Below, one piece after another: positions 32,368 through 41,652 of a DNA stretch of 64,000 nt. The stretch is from Peptococcaceae bacterium UBA5752. GTDB taxonomy: Bacteria > Bacillota > Dehalobacteriia > UBA4068. The stretch covers positions 104,585 to 168,584 of the forward strand of contig DIFI01000006.1 in the NCBI GenBank assembly GCA_002419055.1. Reading direction: 5' to 3'. The notes under the pieces were generated by a model. The model saw only the letters and a program-made list of their open reading frames with translations. It was not told the DNA's origin and made no database searches. The translations under genes were made by a program, and so were the position numbers. How positions within the stretch are numbered: the first letter of the stretch is position 1; each line of letters starts with the position of its first letter.

Positions 32368-33189
32368 TTAGATCGCTTTTTCAATAAACTTTCCGCCCTC
32401 CAAGACACTGAGGCGACGAAATCCGCATTCTTTGGCGAGATGCAGCGCGTCAGCAAAACAGCTGTTAAGCTGCTCGGCGCTATGGCAGTCGGAGTTAATC
32501 ATCACCCGCCCGCCCAGCTTCTGCAAAGACTTCAACAAAAACGGTTCCGGATACGGTGTGGCTGTTATGCCATTGGCGAAAGCACCGGTATTAATTTCGA
32601 AAATAGGCTGGACTGCGGCGGCCTGATCCAAGGCAGTTAATGCTATTTTCTGATAAGCCGGACTGTCTTGATCAAAAAACAGCTTGATATCATTATATTT
32701 TGTCACCAAATCAAAATGGCCGATAATATCAGGCTGATATTTTATGGCGTTTTCAACGCTAATGCGGTAAAATTGTTCAACCATCGTCATAGCATCGCCG
32801 CCAAACAAGCCATCAATACAAGCCGCCAACGTGGCTTGATCTGCATCTACACCGTAATAGACATCGCGCCGGGGATCTTTAAGATAATGAACCGAACCGA
32901 TTAGATAATCGTAATCGCTACGAATTACGGGCGCATAAAAATCCTGCTCCACACCGCAGCTAATATTTATCTGATTGGCATAGAGCAGCTTCAGCCGTTT
33001 GATCTCGGCTCGGTAGGCATCACCGCAGCTATCCTTCAGAGAATACTCAACCTCAAACGGCGTATAGCCATGGCAGGAAAAGCCCAAATCACTAAAGCCG
33101 TGTGCCAGTGCGGCTTTGACCATGCTCTCGGCGCTGTCGGCACCATCGCAAAAATCACAGTGTGTGTGGGCATTGCTGCGGATAATCAT
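32368..33189 (-). CDS. hisK: PHP-type histidinol-phosphatase
   Basis: The enzyme removes phosphate from L-histidinol phosphate, the step before HisD. The 273 residues form a PHP domain with metal ligands in NAHTHCDFCDGAD (H8, H10 region), GFSCHGYTPF, the IGSVHYL motif and NSDCHS near the C-terminus. The start overlaps the end of hisIE by four bases, which ties it to the histidine operon and supports this substrate over other PHP reactions. It is the last gene of the operon. Confidence 0.9.
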   Translation of the reverse strand: MIIRSNAHTHCDFCDGADSAESMVKAALAHGFSDLGFSCHGYTPFEVEYSLKDSCGDAYRAEIKRLKLLYANQINISCGVEQDFYAPVIRSDYDYLIGSVHYLKDPRRDVYYGVDADQATLAACIDGLFGGDAMTMVEQFYRISVENAIKYQPDIIGHFDLVTKYNDIKLFFDQDSPAYQKIALTALDQAAAVQPIFEINTGAFANGITATPYPEPFLLKSLQKLGGRVMINSDCHSAEQLNSCFADALHLAKECGFRRLSVLEGGKFIEKAI

Positions 33190-33836
33190 TTTAATGTCTC
33201 CTGCTTAACCTTATGATCGATCACATGGCGACCGGCCAACTCCTGCTCTATATCAGCCGGTTTAATCCCCTGTTCAACCATCAGTACCAGCAAGTGATAA
33301 GCAAGATCTGCGATCTCAAAAACAGTCTCCTCACGGTTACCTTTCATGGCGGCAATAGTTACCTCCGTGCTCTCCTCACCAACTTTTTTGAGTATCTTTT
33401 CCGCCCCTTTATTAAACAAATAGCTGGTATAGCTGCCTTCCTGCGGATTGGTTTTGCGACCTTCGATCAATTGATACAGATCGGTCAGGCTGAAACGCTT
33501 CGCCGCGGTATCTTGATAAATATCGTTGCTAAAGCAGCTGTCTGTGCCAAGATGACAGGCCGGGCCATCCTTGATCACCTCAACAACCAAGGCATCAAAA
33601 TCGCAATCGGCGGTAATATTGACTATATGCTGGAAATTGCCGCTTGTGGCGCCCTTCTGCCACAACTCTTGGCGGGAACGTGAATAGAAGCAGGTACGCT
33701 TTTCCTCAATGCTGATCTGCAGGCTTTGCTGGTTCATATATGCCAGCGTCAGCACCTTACCGGTATAGTAATCCTGCACCACTGCCGGTATTAGTCCGTC
33801 TTGATCAAATTTTAATTGAGAAATGTTAATATCCAT
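33186..33836 (-). CDS. hisIE: bifunctional phosphoribosyl-AMP cyclohydrolase / phosphoribosyl-ATP pyrophosphatase
   Basis: Two domains are fused in 216 residues. The N-terminal HisI domain (about 1-115) has LAYMNQQSLQISIEEKRTCFYSRSR, the zinc cysteine in ADCDFDA and the later ACHLGTDSCF. The C-terminal HisE domain (about 120-210) has KVGEESTEVTIAAMKG and EIADLAYHLLVLM with the acidic metal ligands. Together they perform the second and third steps of histidine synthesis. The gene follows hisF by ten bases and overlaps hisK by four. Confidence 0.96.
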   Translation of the reverse strand: MDINISQLKFDQDGLIPAVVQDYYTGKVLTLAYMNQQSLQISIEEKRTCFYSRSRQELWQKGATSGNFQHIVNITADCDFDALVVEVIKDGPACHLGTDSCFSNDIYQDTAAKRFSLTDLYQLIEGRKTNPQEGSYTSYLFNKGAEKILKKVGEESTEVTIAAMKGNREETVFEIADLAYHLLVLMVEQGIKPADIEQELAGRHVIDHKVKQETLK

Positions 33837-33846
33837 GTTTTCTCCT

Positions 33847-34602
33847 TTACAATCTCATCGATATTCCCTGCTCACGCAGGTACTGTTTCAGCTCTTTGAT
33901 ATCGACTTCTTTGAGATGGAAGATTGAAGCCGCTAATCCGGCATCGACGCCGTCCAATTTGAACAGCTCAGCGAAATCTTGCCTTTTACCGGCGCCGCCG
34001 CTAGCGATGATCGGTATTGAAACCGTTGCAGATAATGCCTGTAATAGAGGTAGATCAAAACCTCCGCGTACCCCGTCGGTATCAATAGAGTTTGCAACAA
34101 TCTCCCCCGCTCCGGCAGCTTCGCCGCGCGCAGCCCATTCCAGCGCTTCAATACCGGTATCTTCGCGGCCGCCTTTAGCAAAGATATGGTAACTGTTTCC
34201 GACCTTCTTGATATCCATACTCAATACCACGCATTGATCGCCGTAACGTTTGGCAGCATCGGCAATTAGCTGCGGATTTTTGATAGCGCCGGTATTGACA
34301 CTGACCTTGTCAGCGCCGCATTTCAAAACGCGGTCAAAATCATCAAGCGAATTGATACTGCCGCCGACTGTCAGCGGGATAAAGACCTGCCGCGCCACTT
34401 GTTCCAATATGCCGCTGAACAAGGGCCTATTTTCAAAGCTGGCGGTGATATCGTAAAATACCAGCTCATCAGCGCCGGAGTCATTATAAAAACGGGCCAT
34501 TTCCACCGGGCAGGCAACATCCTTGACGCCAAGGAAATTGATGCCCTTGACCACGCGGCCGTCCCTGATATCAAGACAGGGGATAATTCTTTTAGTCAGC
34601 AT
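33847..34602 (-). CDS. hisF: imidazole glycerol phosphate synthase cyclase subunit
   Basis: A 251-residue TIM barrel starting with LTKRIIPCLDIRDGRVVKG, with the catalytic first aspartate D11, and KVSVNTGAI and IIASGGAG as phosphate-binding loops; the second catalytic aspartate is in SIDTDG. HisF takes ammonia from HisH to close the imidazole ring, releasing AICAR and imidazole glycerol phosphate. The gene is ten bases after hisA. Confidence 0.97.
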   Translation of the reverse strand: MLTKRIIPCLDIRDGRVVKGINFLGVKDVACPVEMARFYNDSGADELVFYDITASFENRPLFSGILEQVARQVFIPLTVGGSINSLDDFDRVLKCGADKVSVNTGAIKNPQLIADAAKRYGDQCVVLSMDIKKVGNSYHIFAKGGREDTGIEALEWAARGEAAGAGEIVANSIDTDGVRGGFDLPLLQALSATVSIPIIASGGAGKRQDFAELFKLDGVDAGLAASIFHLKEVDIKELKQYLREQGISMRL

Positions 34603-34612
34603 AGCTTACTCC

Positions 34613-35332
34613 TTATTGCGGGCCGGCTGCCGCCAGCACTTTTTCCAATGATAAGGCGCCGTTATACAGCGCTTTCCCTACGATCGCCGCATCAATGCCC
34701 ATGTTGGCCAGCGCGGCGATCTCCACCTCCGTGCTGATACCCCCGGAGGCGGTAATATTAAGCCCTTCGATAGTTGCCAAGCGCCGGTAAACCTCGAGAT
34801 TAGTACCGGTCATGGCTCCGTCGCGGGAAATATCCGTATAGATGATATTTTTAACACCGATGGCGGCCAACTCATGGCAGAATTCAATCGCATCTTTATC
34901 CGAGGTCTCCAGCCAACCTTTAACGGCTACCATACCATCGCGGGCATCAACCCCTACGGCAATACGCTCGCCGTAATTATCTAACATCCGCTGCAGAAAT
35001 TGCGGCTCCTTTAACGCGGCAGTGCCAAAAATTACCCGATATGCACCGGCAGCCAAATACTTTTCTACAGCTTCCTCGGAGCGGATACCGCCGCCGATCT
35101 CGCATTTAAGCGAAGTTGCGGTAATCAGCTTGGCAATTAAATCGAAATTACATAACTCGCCATCCTTGGCGCCATCTAAATCAACTATATGCAGATATTT
35201 TGCACCAACTGCCATAAATGCTGCGGCAAAGGCCGCAGGATCATCGCCATAAATGTTAACGCGGTCATAGTCGCCTTGCGTCAGTCGCACCACTTGTCCG
35301 CCTTTGATATCTGTTGCTGGAAATATTTTCAT
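34613..35332 (-). CDS. hisA: ProFAR isomerase
   Basis: The 239-residue barrel MKIFPATDIKGGQVVRLTQG carries the catalytic aspartate D8, VDLDGAKDG, IGGGIRSEE, IIYTDISRDGAMTG with the second aspartate, and ITASGGIST. It converts ProFAR to PRFAR, the fourth step. It lies between hisH and hisF in the standard order, 20 bases after hisH. Confidence 0.97.
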   Translation of the reverse strand: MKIFPATDIKGGQVVRLTQGDYDRVNIYGDDPAAFAAAFMAVGAKYLHIVDLDGAKDGELCNFDLIAKLITATSLKCEIGGGIRSEEAVEKYLAAGAYRVIFGTAALKEPQFLQRMLDNYGERIAVGVDARDGMVAVKGWLETSDKDAIEFCHELAAIGVKNIIYTDISRDGAMTGTNLEVYRRLATIEGLNITASGGISTEVEIAALANMGIDAAIVGKALYNGALSLEKVLAAAGPQ

Positions 35333-35352
35333 ATATTATGTCCGCCTTTCGC

Positions 35353-35973
35353 CTACATGTCAATAAAAGTTTTGAGTATTTTTAAACCAACATCACCGCT
35401 TTTCTCGGGATGAAATTGAGCGCCAAAAACATTACCACTATAAACCAATGCCGGTACTTCAACACCGTAATTGCAGGTAGCAGCCAATGCCTCGTCACAG
35501 TTTTTGGCGTAATAACTGTGGACAAAATAGACATACTCGCCGCTTTTACTAGACTTGAGCAGCGGGCAATCCGGTGCAACGATCGTAATGTCGTTCCAGC
35601 CCATTTGCGGCACTTTGTAATCGAACCCGGCTGCTCTTAAGTCAGGAGTCAGCGGATAGATACCGCCTTTGATCAGTCCTAAACCATCGTATTCACCGTA
35701 TTCGTAGCCCTTTTCAAACAACAGCTGCATGCCCAAACAAATGCCAAATAATGGTTTACCGGCCGCAGCCTGCTCTTTTAGAGTATCTTCCAAACCGCTT
35801 TGGCGCAGCTTTATCGCAGCATCGCCGAAAGCGCCAACGCCGGGTAGAATTATCTTATCTGCTTGCTGCAGTTGTTCACGAGTTGTGCTGATTTCCGCCT
35901 CTGCGCCTAAATACGCCAGTGACGAAGTAAGACTAAAAAGGTTGCCGACTCCGTAATCGATTACTGCTATCAT
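35353..35973 (-). CDS. hisH: imidazole glycerol phosphate synthase glutaminase subunit
   Basis: A class I glutamine amidotransferase of 206 residues. The nucleophilic cysteine is in GICLGMQLLFE (near 79), and the His/Glu of the triad are in GAQFHPEKSG (near 184-188). LPGVGAFGDA forms the oxyanion region. It supplies ammonia to HisF. The start overlaps the hisB stop by four bases. Confidence 0.97.
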   Translation of the reverse strand: MIAVIDYGVGNLFSLTSSLAYLGAEAEISTTREQLQQADKIILPGVGAFGDAAIKLRQSGLEDTLKEQAAAGKPLFGICLGMQLLFEKGYEYGEYDGLGLIKGGIYPLTPDLRAAGFDYKVPQMGWNDITIVAPDCPLLKSSKSGEYVYFVHSYYAKNCDEALAATCNYGVEVPALVYSGNVFGAQFHPEKSGDVGLKILKTFIDM

Positions 35974-36560
35974 AAGATCGTTCCTTTTGTTGAAGGTATT
36001 TGACCGCCGAGAGACTCGTCTTGGGCTACAGCAATACGTAGCGCGCGCCCCATGCCTTTGAAAGCTGCTTCGGCAATATGATGATTATTAATACCGGACA
36101 TTTGACTGATATGGATTGAAACGCCCAGTTCGCGAGCGAACGCTGTCCAAAATTCGGCAATTAACTCAACGTTGAAATCTCCTATTCTGGCAGACGAAAA
36201 ATCTAGATCAATACGGCAAAAATCACGGCCGCTGATATCGACTGCCGCCAACACTAGCGCCTCATCCATCGGCAGTATAATGCTGCCATAGCGGTTGATA
36301 CCGGCGCGCTCGCCCAAGGCCTGCGAAAACGCGCGTCCCAGGCAGATACCGATATCCTCGATACTATGATGATAATCAACCTGTGTGTCTCCAACACAGT
36401 TTAACTTAAGATCAAAACGGCCGTGTGCAACAAACAGCTCTAACATATGGTCGAAGAAACCACAGCCGCTGTTAATTTGGTATTTGCCCTGACCATAAAT
36501 ATTTAATTCTAACGTAATATCAGTTTCATTCGAGCGTCGTTTAACAGTGATTTCCGGCAT
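35970..36560 (-). CDS. hisB: imidazoleglycerol-phosphate dehydratase
   Basis: This 196-residue monofunctional HisB has the manganese-binding histidine motifs GFFDHMLELFVAHGRFD, DYHHSIEDIGI and NNHHIAEAAFKGMGRAL. It dehydrates imidazole glycerol phosphate. No histidinol-phosphatase domain is fused, in line with the separate PHP enzyme at the operon end. It lies 14 bases after hisD. Confidence 0.97.
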   Translation of the reverse strand: MPEITVKRRSNETDITLELNIYGQGKYQINSGCGFFDHMLELFVAHGRFDLKLNCVGDTQVDYHHSIEDIGICLGRAFSQALGERAGINRYGSIILPMDEALVLAAVDISGRDFCRIDLDFSSARIGDFNVELIAEFWTAFARELGVSIHISQMSGINNHHIAEAAFKGMGRALRIAVAQDESLGGQIPSTKGTIL

Positions 36561-36574
36561 AGCATAACCCCCCT

Positions 36575-37855
36575 TTATTTATTTTCAAAGCGCACAGCAA
36601 CGCTGTTGGCGTGCGCCTGCAACTTTTCGCGTTCCGCAAAGCTGCGTATTCGCTCTTGTTCAAGTGACAAAGCCTGCTGATCATAATAGATAAAACTGCT
36701 CTTTTTGATAAAATCATCCACTGACAGCGGCGAAGAAAAACGACAGGTGCCATCAGTAGGCAGTGTGTGGTTGGGACCGGCAAAGTAGTCGCCCAGTGCC
36801 TCCGGCGCATATTGCCCCAAAAAGATGCTACCGGCGTTTTTGACGCCGCCAAGCAGCGCAAACGGCTGACTGACAGCCAGCTCTAAGTGCTCGGGTGCAA
36901 ATAGATTGGCATACTCAAGACACTGCTCCAAATCAGCCAGCACAATTATTTTACCATAATTATCAATTGAGGCACGCGCAATCTCTTGACGCGGCAGCGT
37001 CGCTAATTGCCTTTCCACTTCAACGGCAACCGCCTCCGCCTGTGCTTGAGAGAGGCAAAGCAATATCGAGCTAGCCAGCTTATCGTGCTCAGCCTGACTC
37101 AAGAGGTCAGCTGCCAGATAACGGACATTGGCAGTTTCATCGGCAATAATCATAATTTCGCTGGGACCGGCAAACATATCTATACCAACCACGCCGTAAA
37201 CAAGCCGCTTAGCCGTGGCAACATAAATGTTACCCGGACCGACGATTTTGTCTACCTGCGGTATCGACTCCGTACCATAGGCCAGCGCCGCTATTGCCTG
37301 AGCTCCGCCGACCTTAAATACAGCCGCCACACCGGCAACTTTGGCAGCGGCCAAGATAGCCGGATCGACCGAACCGTCGGGCAACGGCGGCGTCGCCATA
37401 ATGATCTGCTCTACACCGGCGATCTGAGCCGGAAGCGCATTCATCAGCACACTGCTCGGATAGGCCGCAGTACCGCCTGGCACATAAATGCCAGCCTTGG
37501 CAATAGGGATTATCTTTTGCCCCAGTACCACCCCTTGTCTATCATTGACAACAAAGCCAATGCGCTTTTGTTTTTGATGAAATGCGCGGATATTGGCAGC
37601 CGCTTCCGTAAGCAATTGCATGAAATCATCACCGCAGCTTTTGCAGGCAGCATCAATTTCTACTGGGCTTACCTGAAGATTAGTTAATTGCGCTTTGTCA
37701 AACTGACGGGCGTAGTCAAATAATGCCGCATCGCCTTTGCAGCGAACTACCGCGATTATTTCGGACACTTGCGCTGTAACATCCGGCGCATCGCCGCGGC
37801 GGCGCAGCAGCACTTCCCGAATATCCGTGTCTTTACCGTTATAAATCTTGATCAT
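36575..37855 (-). CDS. hisD: histidinol dehydrogenase
   Basis: The 426-residue enzyme performs the last two oxidations to histidine with NAD and zinc. Landmarks are PGGTAAYPSSVLMNALPA, KVGGAQAIAALAYGTESIPQVDKIVGPGN, AGPSEIMIIAD, DLLSQAEHDKLASSILL with zinc ligands, and GPNHTLPTDGTCRFSSPLSV. It follows hisG by 45 bases. Confidence 0.97.
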   Translation of the reverse strand: MIKIYNGKDTDIREVLLRRRGDAPDVTAQVSEIIAVVRCKGDAALFDYARQFDKAQLTNLQVSPVEIDAACKSCGDDFMQLLTEAAANIRAFHQKQKRIGFVVNDRQGVVLGQKIIPIAKAGIYVPGGTAAYPSSVLMNALPAQIAGVEQIIMATPPLPDGSVDPAILAAAKVAGVAAVFKVGGAQAIAALAYGTESIPQVDKIVGPGNIYVATAKRLVYGVVGIDMFAGPSEIMIIADETANVRYLAADLLSQAEHDKLASSILLCLSQAQAEAVAVEVERQLATLPRQEIARASIDNYGKIIVLADLEQCLEYANLFAPEHLELAVSQPFALLGGVKNAGSIFLGQYAPEALGDYFAGPNHTLPTDGTCRFSSPLSVDDFIKKSSFIYYDQQALSLEQERIRSFAEREKLQAHANSVAVRFENK

Positions 37856-37900
37856 AGCATTTCCCTCATCAATAATAAATTTTGCAGCTGTCGGTGATCA

Positions 37901-38518
37901 TTATAATATTTCTTTCATTCTACCGACCAGCTGATCAATTTTCTCACCTTTAAATTTATAAGCCGACTTGTTGGCAATCAAGCGGGCGCTGGAGGAACCA
38001 ATCACTTCAGTTACCTGCAGATTGTTTTCTTTTAGGGTATTGCCGGTTTCCACAATATCGACTATCACATCGGAAAGTCCGACCAACGGTGCCAATTCGA
38101 TCGAACCACCCAATCGGATCAGTTCAATAACCCGGTTTTGACCGGCATAAAATTTAGCGGCTATATGTGGGTATTTGGTGGCAACCCGCAGAGGCAGGCT
38201 TTGATCCTCGATATATCCGGCCGGAGCAGCGGTCACTACCCGGCAGCAGCCGCGCTGTAAATCAAGCAGTTCGTAGATATCCGGCTCGCTTTCCATCAGC
38301 ACATCCTTACCGACAACACCGATATCGGCAGCACCATGCTCAACATATGTTGCGACATCAACCGGCTTGACCCAGAAATAGCGGACTCCAGCCACTTCGT
38401 TGGTAAATATTAGTTTACGATTGTCCTCCAATATAGTCGGGCATTCGCAGCCGACCGCCGCAAATAATTGATAAACGTCGTTTCCCAGACGACCTTTGGG
38501 TAAAGCAATATTTAGCAT
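37901..38518 (-). CDS. hisG: ATP phosphoribosyltransferase, short form
   Basis: The catalytic subunit of the first histidine enzyme has 205 residues: LNIALPKGRLG, DIGVVGKDVL, the PRPP-binding loop DIVETGNTLKENNL. It lacks the C-terminal regulatory domain of long HisG, so it needs HisZ, encoded just upstream and overlapping by seven bases. Feedback control by histidine would act through the HisG-HisZ complex. Confidence 0.97.
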   Translation of the reverse strand: MLNIALPKGRLGNDVYQLFAAVGCECPTILEDNRKLIFTNEVAGVRYFWVKPVDVATYVEHGAADIGVVGKDVLMESEPDIYELLDLQRGCCRVVTAAPAGYIEDQSLPLRVATKYPHIAAKFYAGQNRVIELIRLGGSIELAPLVGLSDVIVDIVETGNTLKENNLQVTEVIGSSSARLIANKSAYKFKGEKIDQLVGRMKEIL

Positions 38519-39630
38519 TTGCTCACCTCCGATATGCCATCTTTATTTAGCCGCAGCATTTGCCGGTAACGCAATCCCTGCGGAATGAAAGTCTCGGCAT
38601 AAACACTCTGCCCGTTCTGGGTCAGATCAGATATCGCAGACAACAATTGAGAAGGATTGACGGTATTGTCATAAAGCAGCAGCAGATCAACATCAAAAGA
38701 AACGGGCTGCCGGATACCGCGACCCAGTTCATCAAGATAGATGGCAAAACCAATCGCGCCCTGCGGCTTTTCCAAACGACGGAGCAAATTGTCATAGCGG
38801 CCGCCGCTTAAAACCGCACCCGGGATAGCCTTCGTATAGCCGCGGAACATCAAACCGTTGTAATAATCGACATTGCCTTGGATAGAGAAATCGAGCCGCA
38901 ACCCGGCTGCCAGGTCCAGATCGTTCAAGGCCGTATACAGCGCTTCCAATTGATCAAGAGCCGTCATCATGCCCTCGTTCAAGGCTATAGCCCTGGCGGT
39001 GGCAAGACTCTTCACAAAATTGCCGTTTAAGGCAATCAATTGCTGCAAACTCTTTTGGGCAGCTGCGGAGATAGCGGCATCATTGGCCGCTTGAGCCAAT
39101 TCATGTGGACTCTTGTGACGAACGCAATAAAGCAGCTTATCCTTTTGTTCTTCACTGATACTCAATTCTTCGAGCAGTGAAGCCAGAAATCCTACATGAC
39201 AAATATCCAAAATGTATTTTTCGCTGATAATACTTAAGCTGCTGGCAGCCAGGCTCAAAACCTCGGCCTCGGCATAAAGATCATCACCACCGATAAATTC
39301 CAGACCCATCTGCTTGATCTCGCGATATTCGTGATGTTCACGGGAAAGACGATAAACATTTTCTATATAATAGAGACGTTCGCGACGTCCCGGTTTGGCA
39401 TTTTTGACAATCGATAACGTCACGTCGGGCTTCAAAGCCATCAACCGGCCGCTGGGATCGGTAAAAGTAATAATACTGTCGCTCTTCAAAAAGCTTTTAT
39501 TTTCTTGATAGAGGTCATATTCTTCAAATTTACCCATGCGATATTTACGATAGCCGTATTGTTCGTATATACGCTGCAGCGCCAGCGTAGCGCGCTCCTC
39601 AGGTCGCAGTTTATCCTGCTGTGTAAACAT
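38512..39630 (-). CDS. hisZ: ATP phosphoribosyltransferase regulatory subunit
   Basis: A 372-residue HisRS-like protein without synthetase activity: RIYEQYGYRKYRMGKFEEYDLY, FTDPSGRLMALKPDVTLSI (class II motif 2 region) and VLSGGRYDNLL (motif 3 remnant). It forms a hetero-octamer with short HisG. It is the first gene of the operon and has a promoter about 35-60 bases upstream. Confidence 0.95.
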   Translation of the reverse strand: MFTQQDKLRPEERATLALQRIYEQYGYRKYRMGKFEEYDLYQENKSFLKSDSIITFTDPSGRLMALKPDVTLSIVKNAKPGRRERLYYIENVYRLSREHHEYREIKQMGLEFIGGDDLYAEAEVLSLAASSLSIISEKYILDICHVGFLASLLEELSISEEQKDKLLYCVRHKSPHELAQAANDAAISAAAQKSLQQLIALNGNFVKSLATARAIALNEGMMTALDQLEALYTALNDLDLAAGLRLDFSIQGNVDYYNGLMFRGYTKAIPGAVLSGGRYDNLLRRLEKPQGAIGFAIYLDELGRGIRQPVSFDVDLLLLYDNTVNPSQLLSAISDLTQNGQSVYAETFIPQGLRYRQMLRLNKDGISEVSKC

Positions 39631-39663
39631 TTGGTCTCACCTGCTTTTTGCTTATTTTTCCAT

Positions 39664-39692
39664 AGTATACTCTAATAATTCAGTTTAGTCAA
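39664..39692 (-). promoter_or_regulatory. promoter of the histidine operon
   Basis: On the minus strand TTGACT (39687-39692) and TATACT (39664-39669) are separated by exactly 17 bases. Transcription would begin about 25 bases before the hisZ ATG, leaving no room for a leader-type attenuator. Confidence 0.75.
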
Positions 39693-39698
39693 GTAGAC

Positions 39699-39742
39699 TA
39701 TTAGATTATCAGATATCTAAAGCATTATATTAGATTATCAGA
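39699..39742. repeat. pair of 15-bp direct repeats upstream of the histidine promoter
   Basis: TATTAGATTATCAGA occurs at 39699-39713 and again at 39728-39742, both exact, with starts 29 bases apart. They lie just upstream of the his -35 element, between the two divergent promoters. They could be binding sites for an activator or repressor. Confidence 0.55.
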
Positions 39743-39791
39743 AATTTAATTCGTTAGAGAAATAAGCATAAAAAAATTCTTTAGAAACTAC

Positions 39792-39820
39792 TTGACATTT
39801 GATTGCATATACTGTAACAT
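39792..39820 (+). promoter_or_regulatory. promoter of the T-box/trpB2 unit
   Basis: A perfect TTGACA (39792-39797) and TAACAT (39815-39820) are 17 bases apart. Transcription would begin near 39828, just before the T-box leader. Confidence 0.7.
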
Positions 39821-39840
39821 AGGTTAAAATTAATATCATA

Positions 39841-40118
39841 AACTGATGATTGAGAAGAGTACATGCTAATGCTTACTTTTCAGAGAGCTGCAGGCGGTGG
39901 AATTGCAGCAAGTAACGTTGTATGGAATGGGCTCATAAAGGTGGGAGGAAAGGTCTCAAGACCGAGTAATGCCCAACGGGATTTCCGCCCGTTATCAAGG
40001 GAATGCGTATGTTAGTACGTAATTTGAGTGGGTGCTTAGGCATCAATTTGGGTGGTACCGCAGAAGTTTAATTTAGACTTTTGTCCCAGTAGAAATACTG
40101 CGACAAAAGTCTTTTTTT
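39841..40118 (+). promoter_or_regulatory. T-box leader, tryptophan-specific
   Basis: The leader holds the T-box sequence TGGTACCGC (40053-40061), which pairs with the uncharged tRNA acceptor end in the antiterminator. A Rho-independent terminator follows, with arms AGACTTTTGTC (40075-40085) and GACAAAAGTCT (40102-40112) plus seven Ts. In stem I the loop reads GAATGGG with TGG at 39928-39930 as the probable specifier, the Trp codon, followed by a purine as is usual. Uncharged tRNA-Trp should therefore permit transcription of the downstream trpB2. Confidence 0.9.
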
Positions 40119-40171
40119 ATACTGGTTTTCTCTGAAATTATTATATATAGCAACAGAAAGGGGTAATATTT

Positions 40172-41554
40172 ATGTCAAAGAAAGTACCGTACAGACTCTA
40201 TCTAACCGAGGAGCAAATGCCCAAACAATGGTACAACTTAAGGGCAGATATGAAAAACAAACCGGAACCTATGCTTAATCCGGGAACCATGAAACCTGTT
40301 ACAGTGGAAGATATATGCCCGGTATTCTGCGAAGAACTCGCCAAACAAGAGCTTGATAATCAAACAAGATATTTTAACATTCCAGAAGAAATTCAAGAGT
40401 TTTACAAAGTCTATCGGCCTTCTCCGTTAATCAGGGCTTACAATCTCGAAAAATTCTTAGACACACCGGCAAAAATTTATTTCAAATTTGAGGGAAATAA
40501 TACTTCCGGCAGCCATAAGCTGAATTCGGCGATTGCCCAGGCCTATTATGCAAAAAAACAAGGGCTGACAGGTTTGACAACCGAAACAGGCGCCGGGCAA
40601 TGGGGTACGGCACTAGCCGAAGCCTGCGCGTATTATAAGATACCGCTTACTGTTTATATGGTAAAATGTTCTTATGAGCAAAAGCCTTTCCGCAAATTGG
40701 TCATGCAGACATTTGATGCCGAAGTTATCCCCAGCCCTAGTGACACAACTCATATCGGCAAAATGATTTTGGATGCGGATCCGCAGTCGGGAGGCAGCCT
40801 GGGCTGCGCCATTTCCGAAGCGGTAGAAAAAGCCGTTACTACACCCGGCTATCGTTATGTACTCGGTTCCGTTCTCAATCAGGTATTACTGCATCAGTCG
40901 ATCATCGGACTGGAATCAAAAATTGCCATGGAAATGTTGGATGAGTATCCGGATATTATTATTGGCTGCGCCGGCGGCGGCTCCAATCTCGGCGGATTAA
41001 TCGCTCCGTTTATGCAGGATAAATTATTGGGCAAGAAAAATCCACGAGTTATAGCAGTAGAACCGGCATCATGTCCCTCCTTTACCCGCGGACGCTACGC
41101 TTATGATTTTTGTGACACCGGCAAAGTTACGCCACTGGCCAAAATGTATACGTTGGGCAGCGGCTTTATCCCTTCACCAAATCATGCGGGCGGCCTCAGG
41201 TATCACGGCATGTCGCCTATTCTCTCCAAATTATATCATGATGGATATATGGAAGCTGTTTCTGTAGAACAAACCAATGTGTTTGATGCCGCTGTTTTGT
41301 TTGCTAAACAAGAATCCATCTTACCCGCTCCCGAATCAGCCCACGCCATCCGAACTGCAATAGACGAAGCGCTGAAATGTAAAGAATCTGGAGAAGCGAA
41401 AACCATCTTGTTTGGACTAACCGGTACCGGCTATTTCGATATGAGCGCTTACGGCGCCTATCACGATGGCACAATGACCGACTATCTCCCCAATGATGAC
41501 CAGCTTGCCGAAGGCTTTAACAGCCTGCCCAAATTACCGGGCATACAGGAATAA
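40172..41554 (+). CDS. trpB2: tryptophan synthase beta subunit, TrpB2 type
   Basis: The 460-residue PLP enzyme joins indole and serine to tryptophan. It has the long N-terminus typical of TrpB2 (LTEEQMPKQWYNLRADM), the PLP lysine K116 in NNTSGSHKLNSA, TGAGQWGTALAEAC and the phosphate loop GCAGGGSNLGG. No trpA or other trp gene is adjacent, so it may salvage free indole, a role proposed for stand-alone TrpB2. The Trp T-box upstream ties its expression to tryptophan limitation. AAAGGGG lies ahead of the ATG, and a strong terminator follows. Confidence 0.95.
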   Translation: MSKKVPYRLYLTEEQMPKQWYNLRADMKNKPEPMLNPGTMKPVTVEDICPVFCEELAKQELDNQTRYFNIPEEIQEFYKVYRPSPLIRAYNLEKFLDTPAKIYFKFEGNNTSGSHKLNSAIAQAYYAKKQGLTGLTTETGAGQWGTALAEACAYYKIPLTVYMVKCSYEQKPFRKLVMQTFDAEVIPSPSDTTHIGKMILDADPQSGGSLGCAISEAVEKAVTTPGYRYVLGSVLNQVLLHQSIIGLESKIAMEMLDEYPDIIIGCAGGGSNLGGLIAPFMQDKLLGKKNPRVIAVEPASCPSFTRGRYAYDFCDTGKVTPLAKMYTLGSGFIPSPNHAGGLRYHGMSPILSKLYHDGYMEAVSVEQTNVFDAAVLFAKQESILPAPESAHAIRTAIDEALKCKESGEAKTILFGLTGTGYFDMSAYGAYHDGTMTDYLPNDDQLAEGFNSLPKLPGIQE

Positions 41555-41590
41555 AGTAGACGCAATATCAGTATAATGAGCATAATAAGT

Positions 41591-41626
41591 GAGGAGCTAT
41601 TCATTTTCGAATAGCTCCTCTTTTTT
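41591..41626 (+). terminator. terminator after trpB2
   Basis: The 12-bp stem GAGGAGCTATTC / GAATAGCTCCTC is followed by six Ts on the plus strand. Confidence 0.92.
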
Positions 41627-41652
41627 CTATCATTTAACAATAATTGATAATC

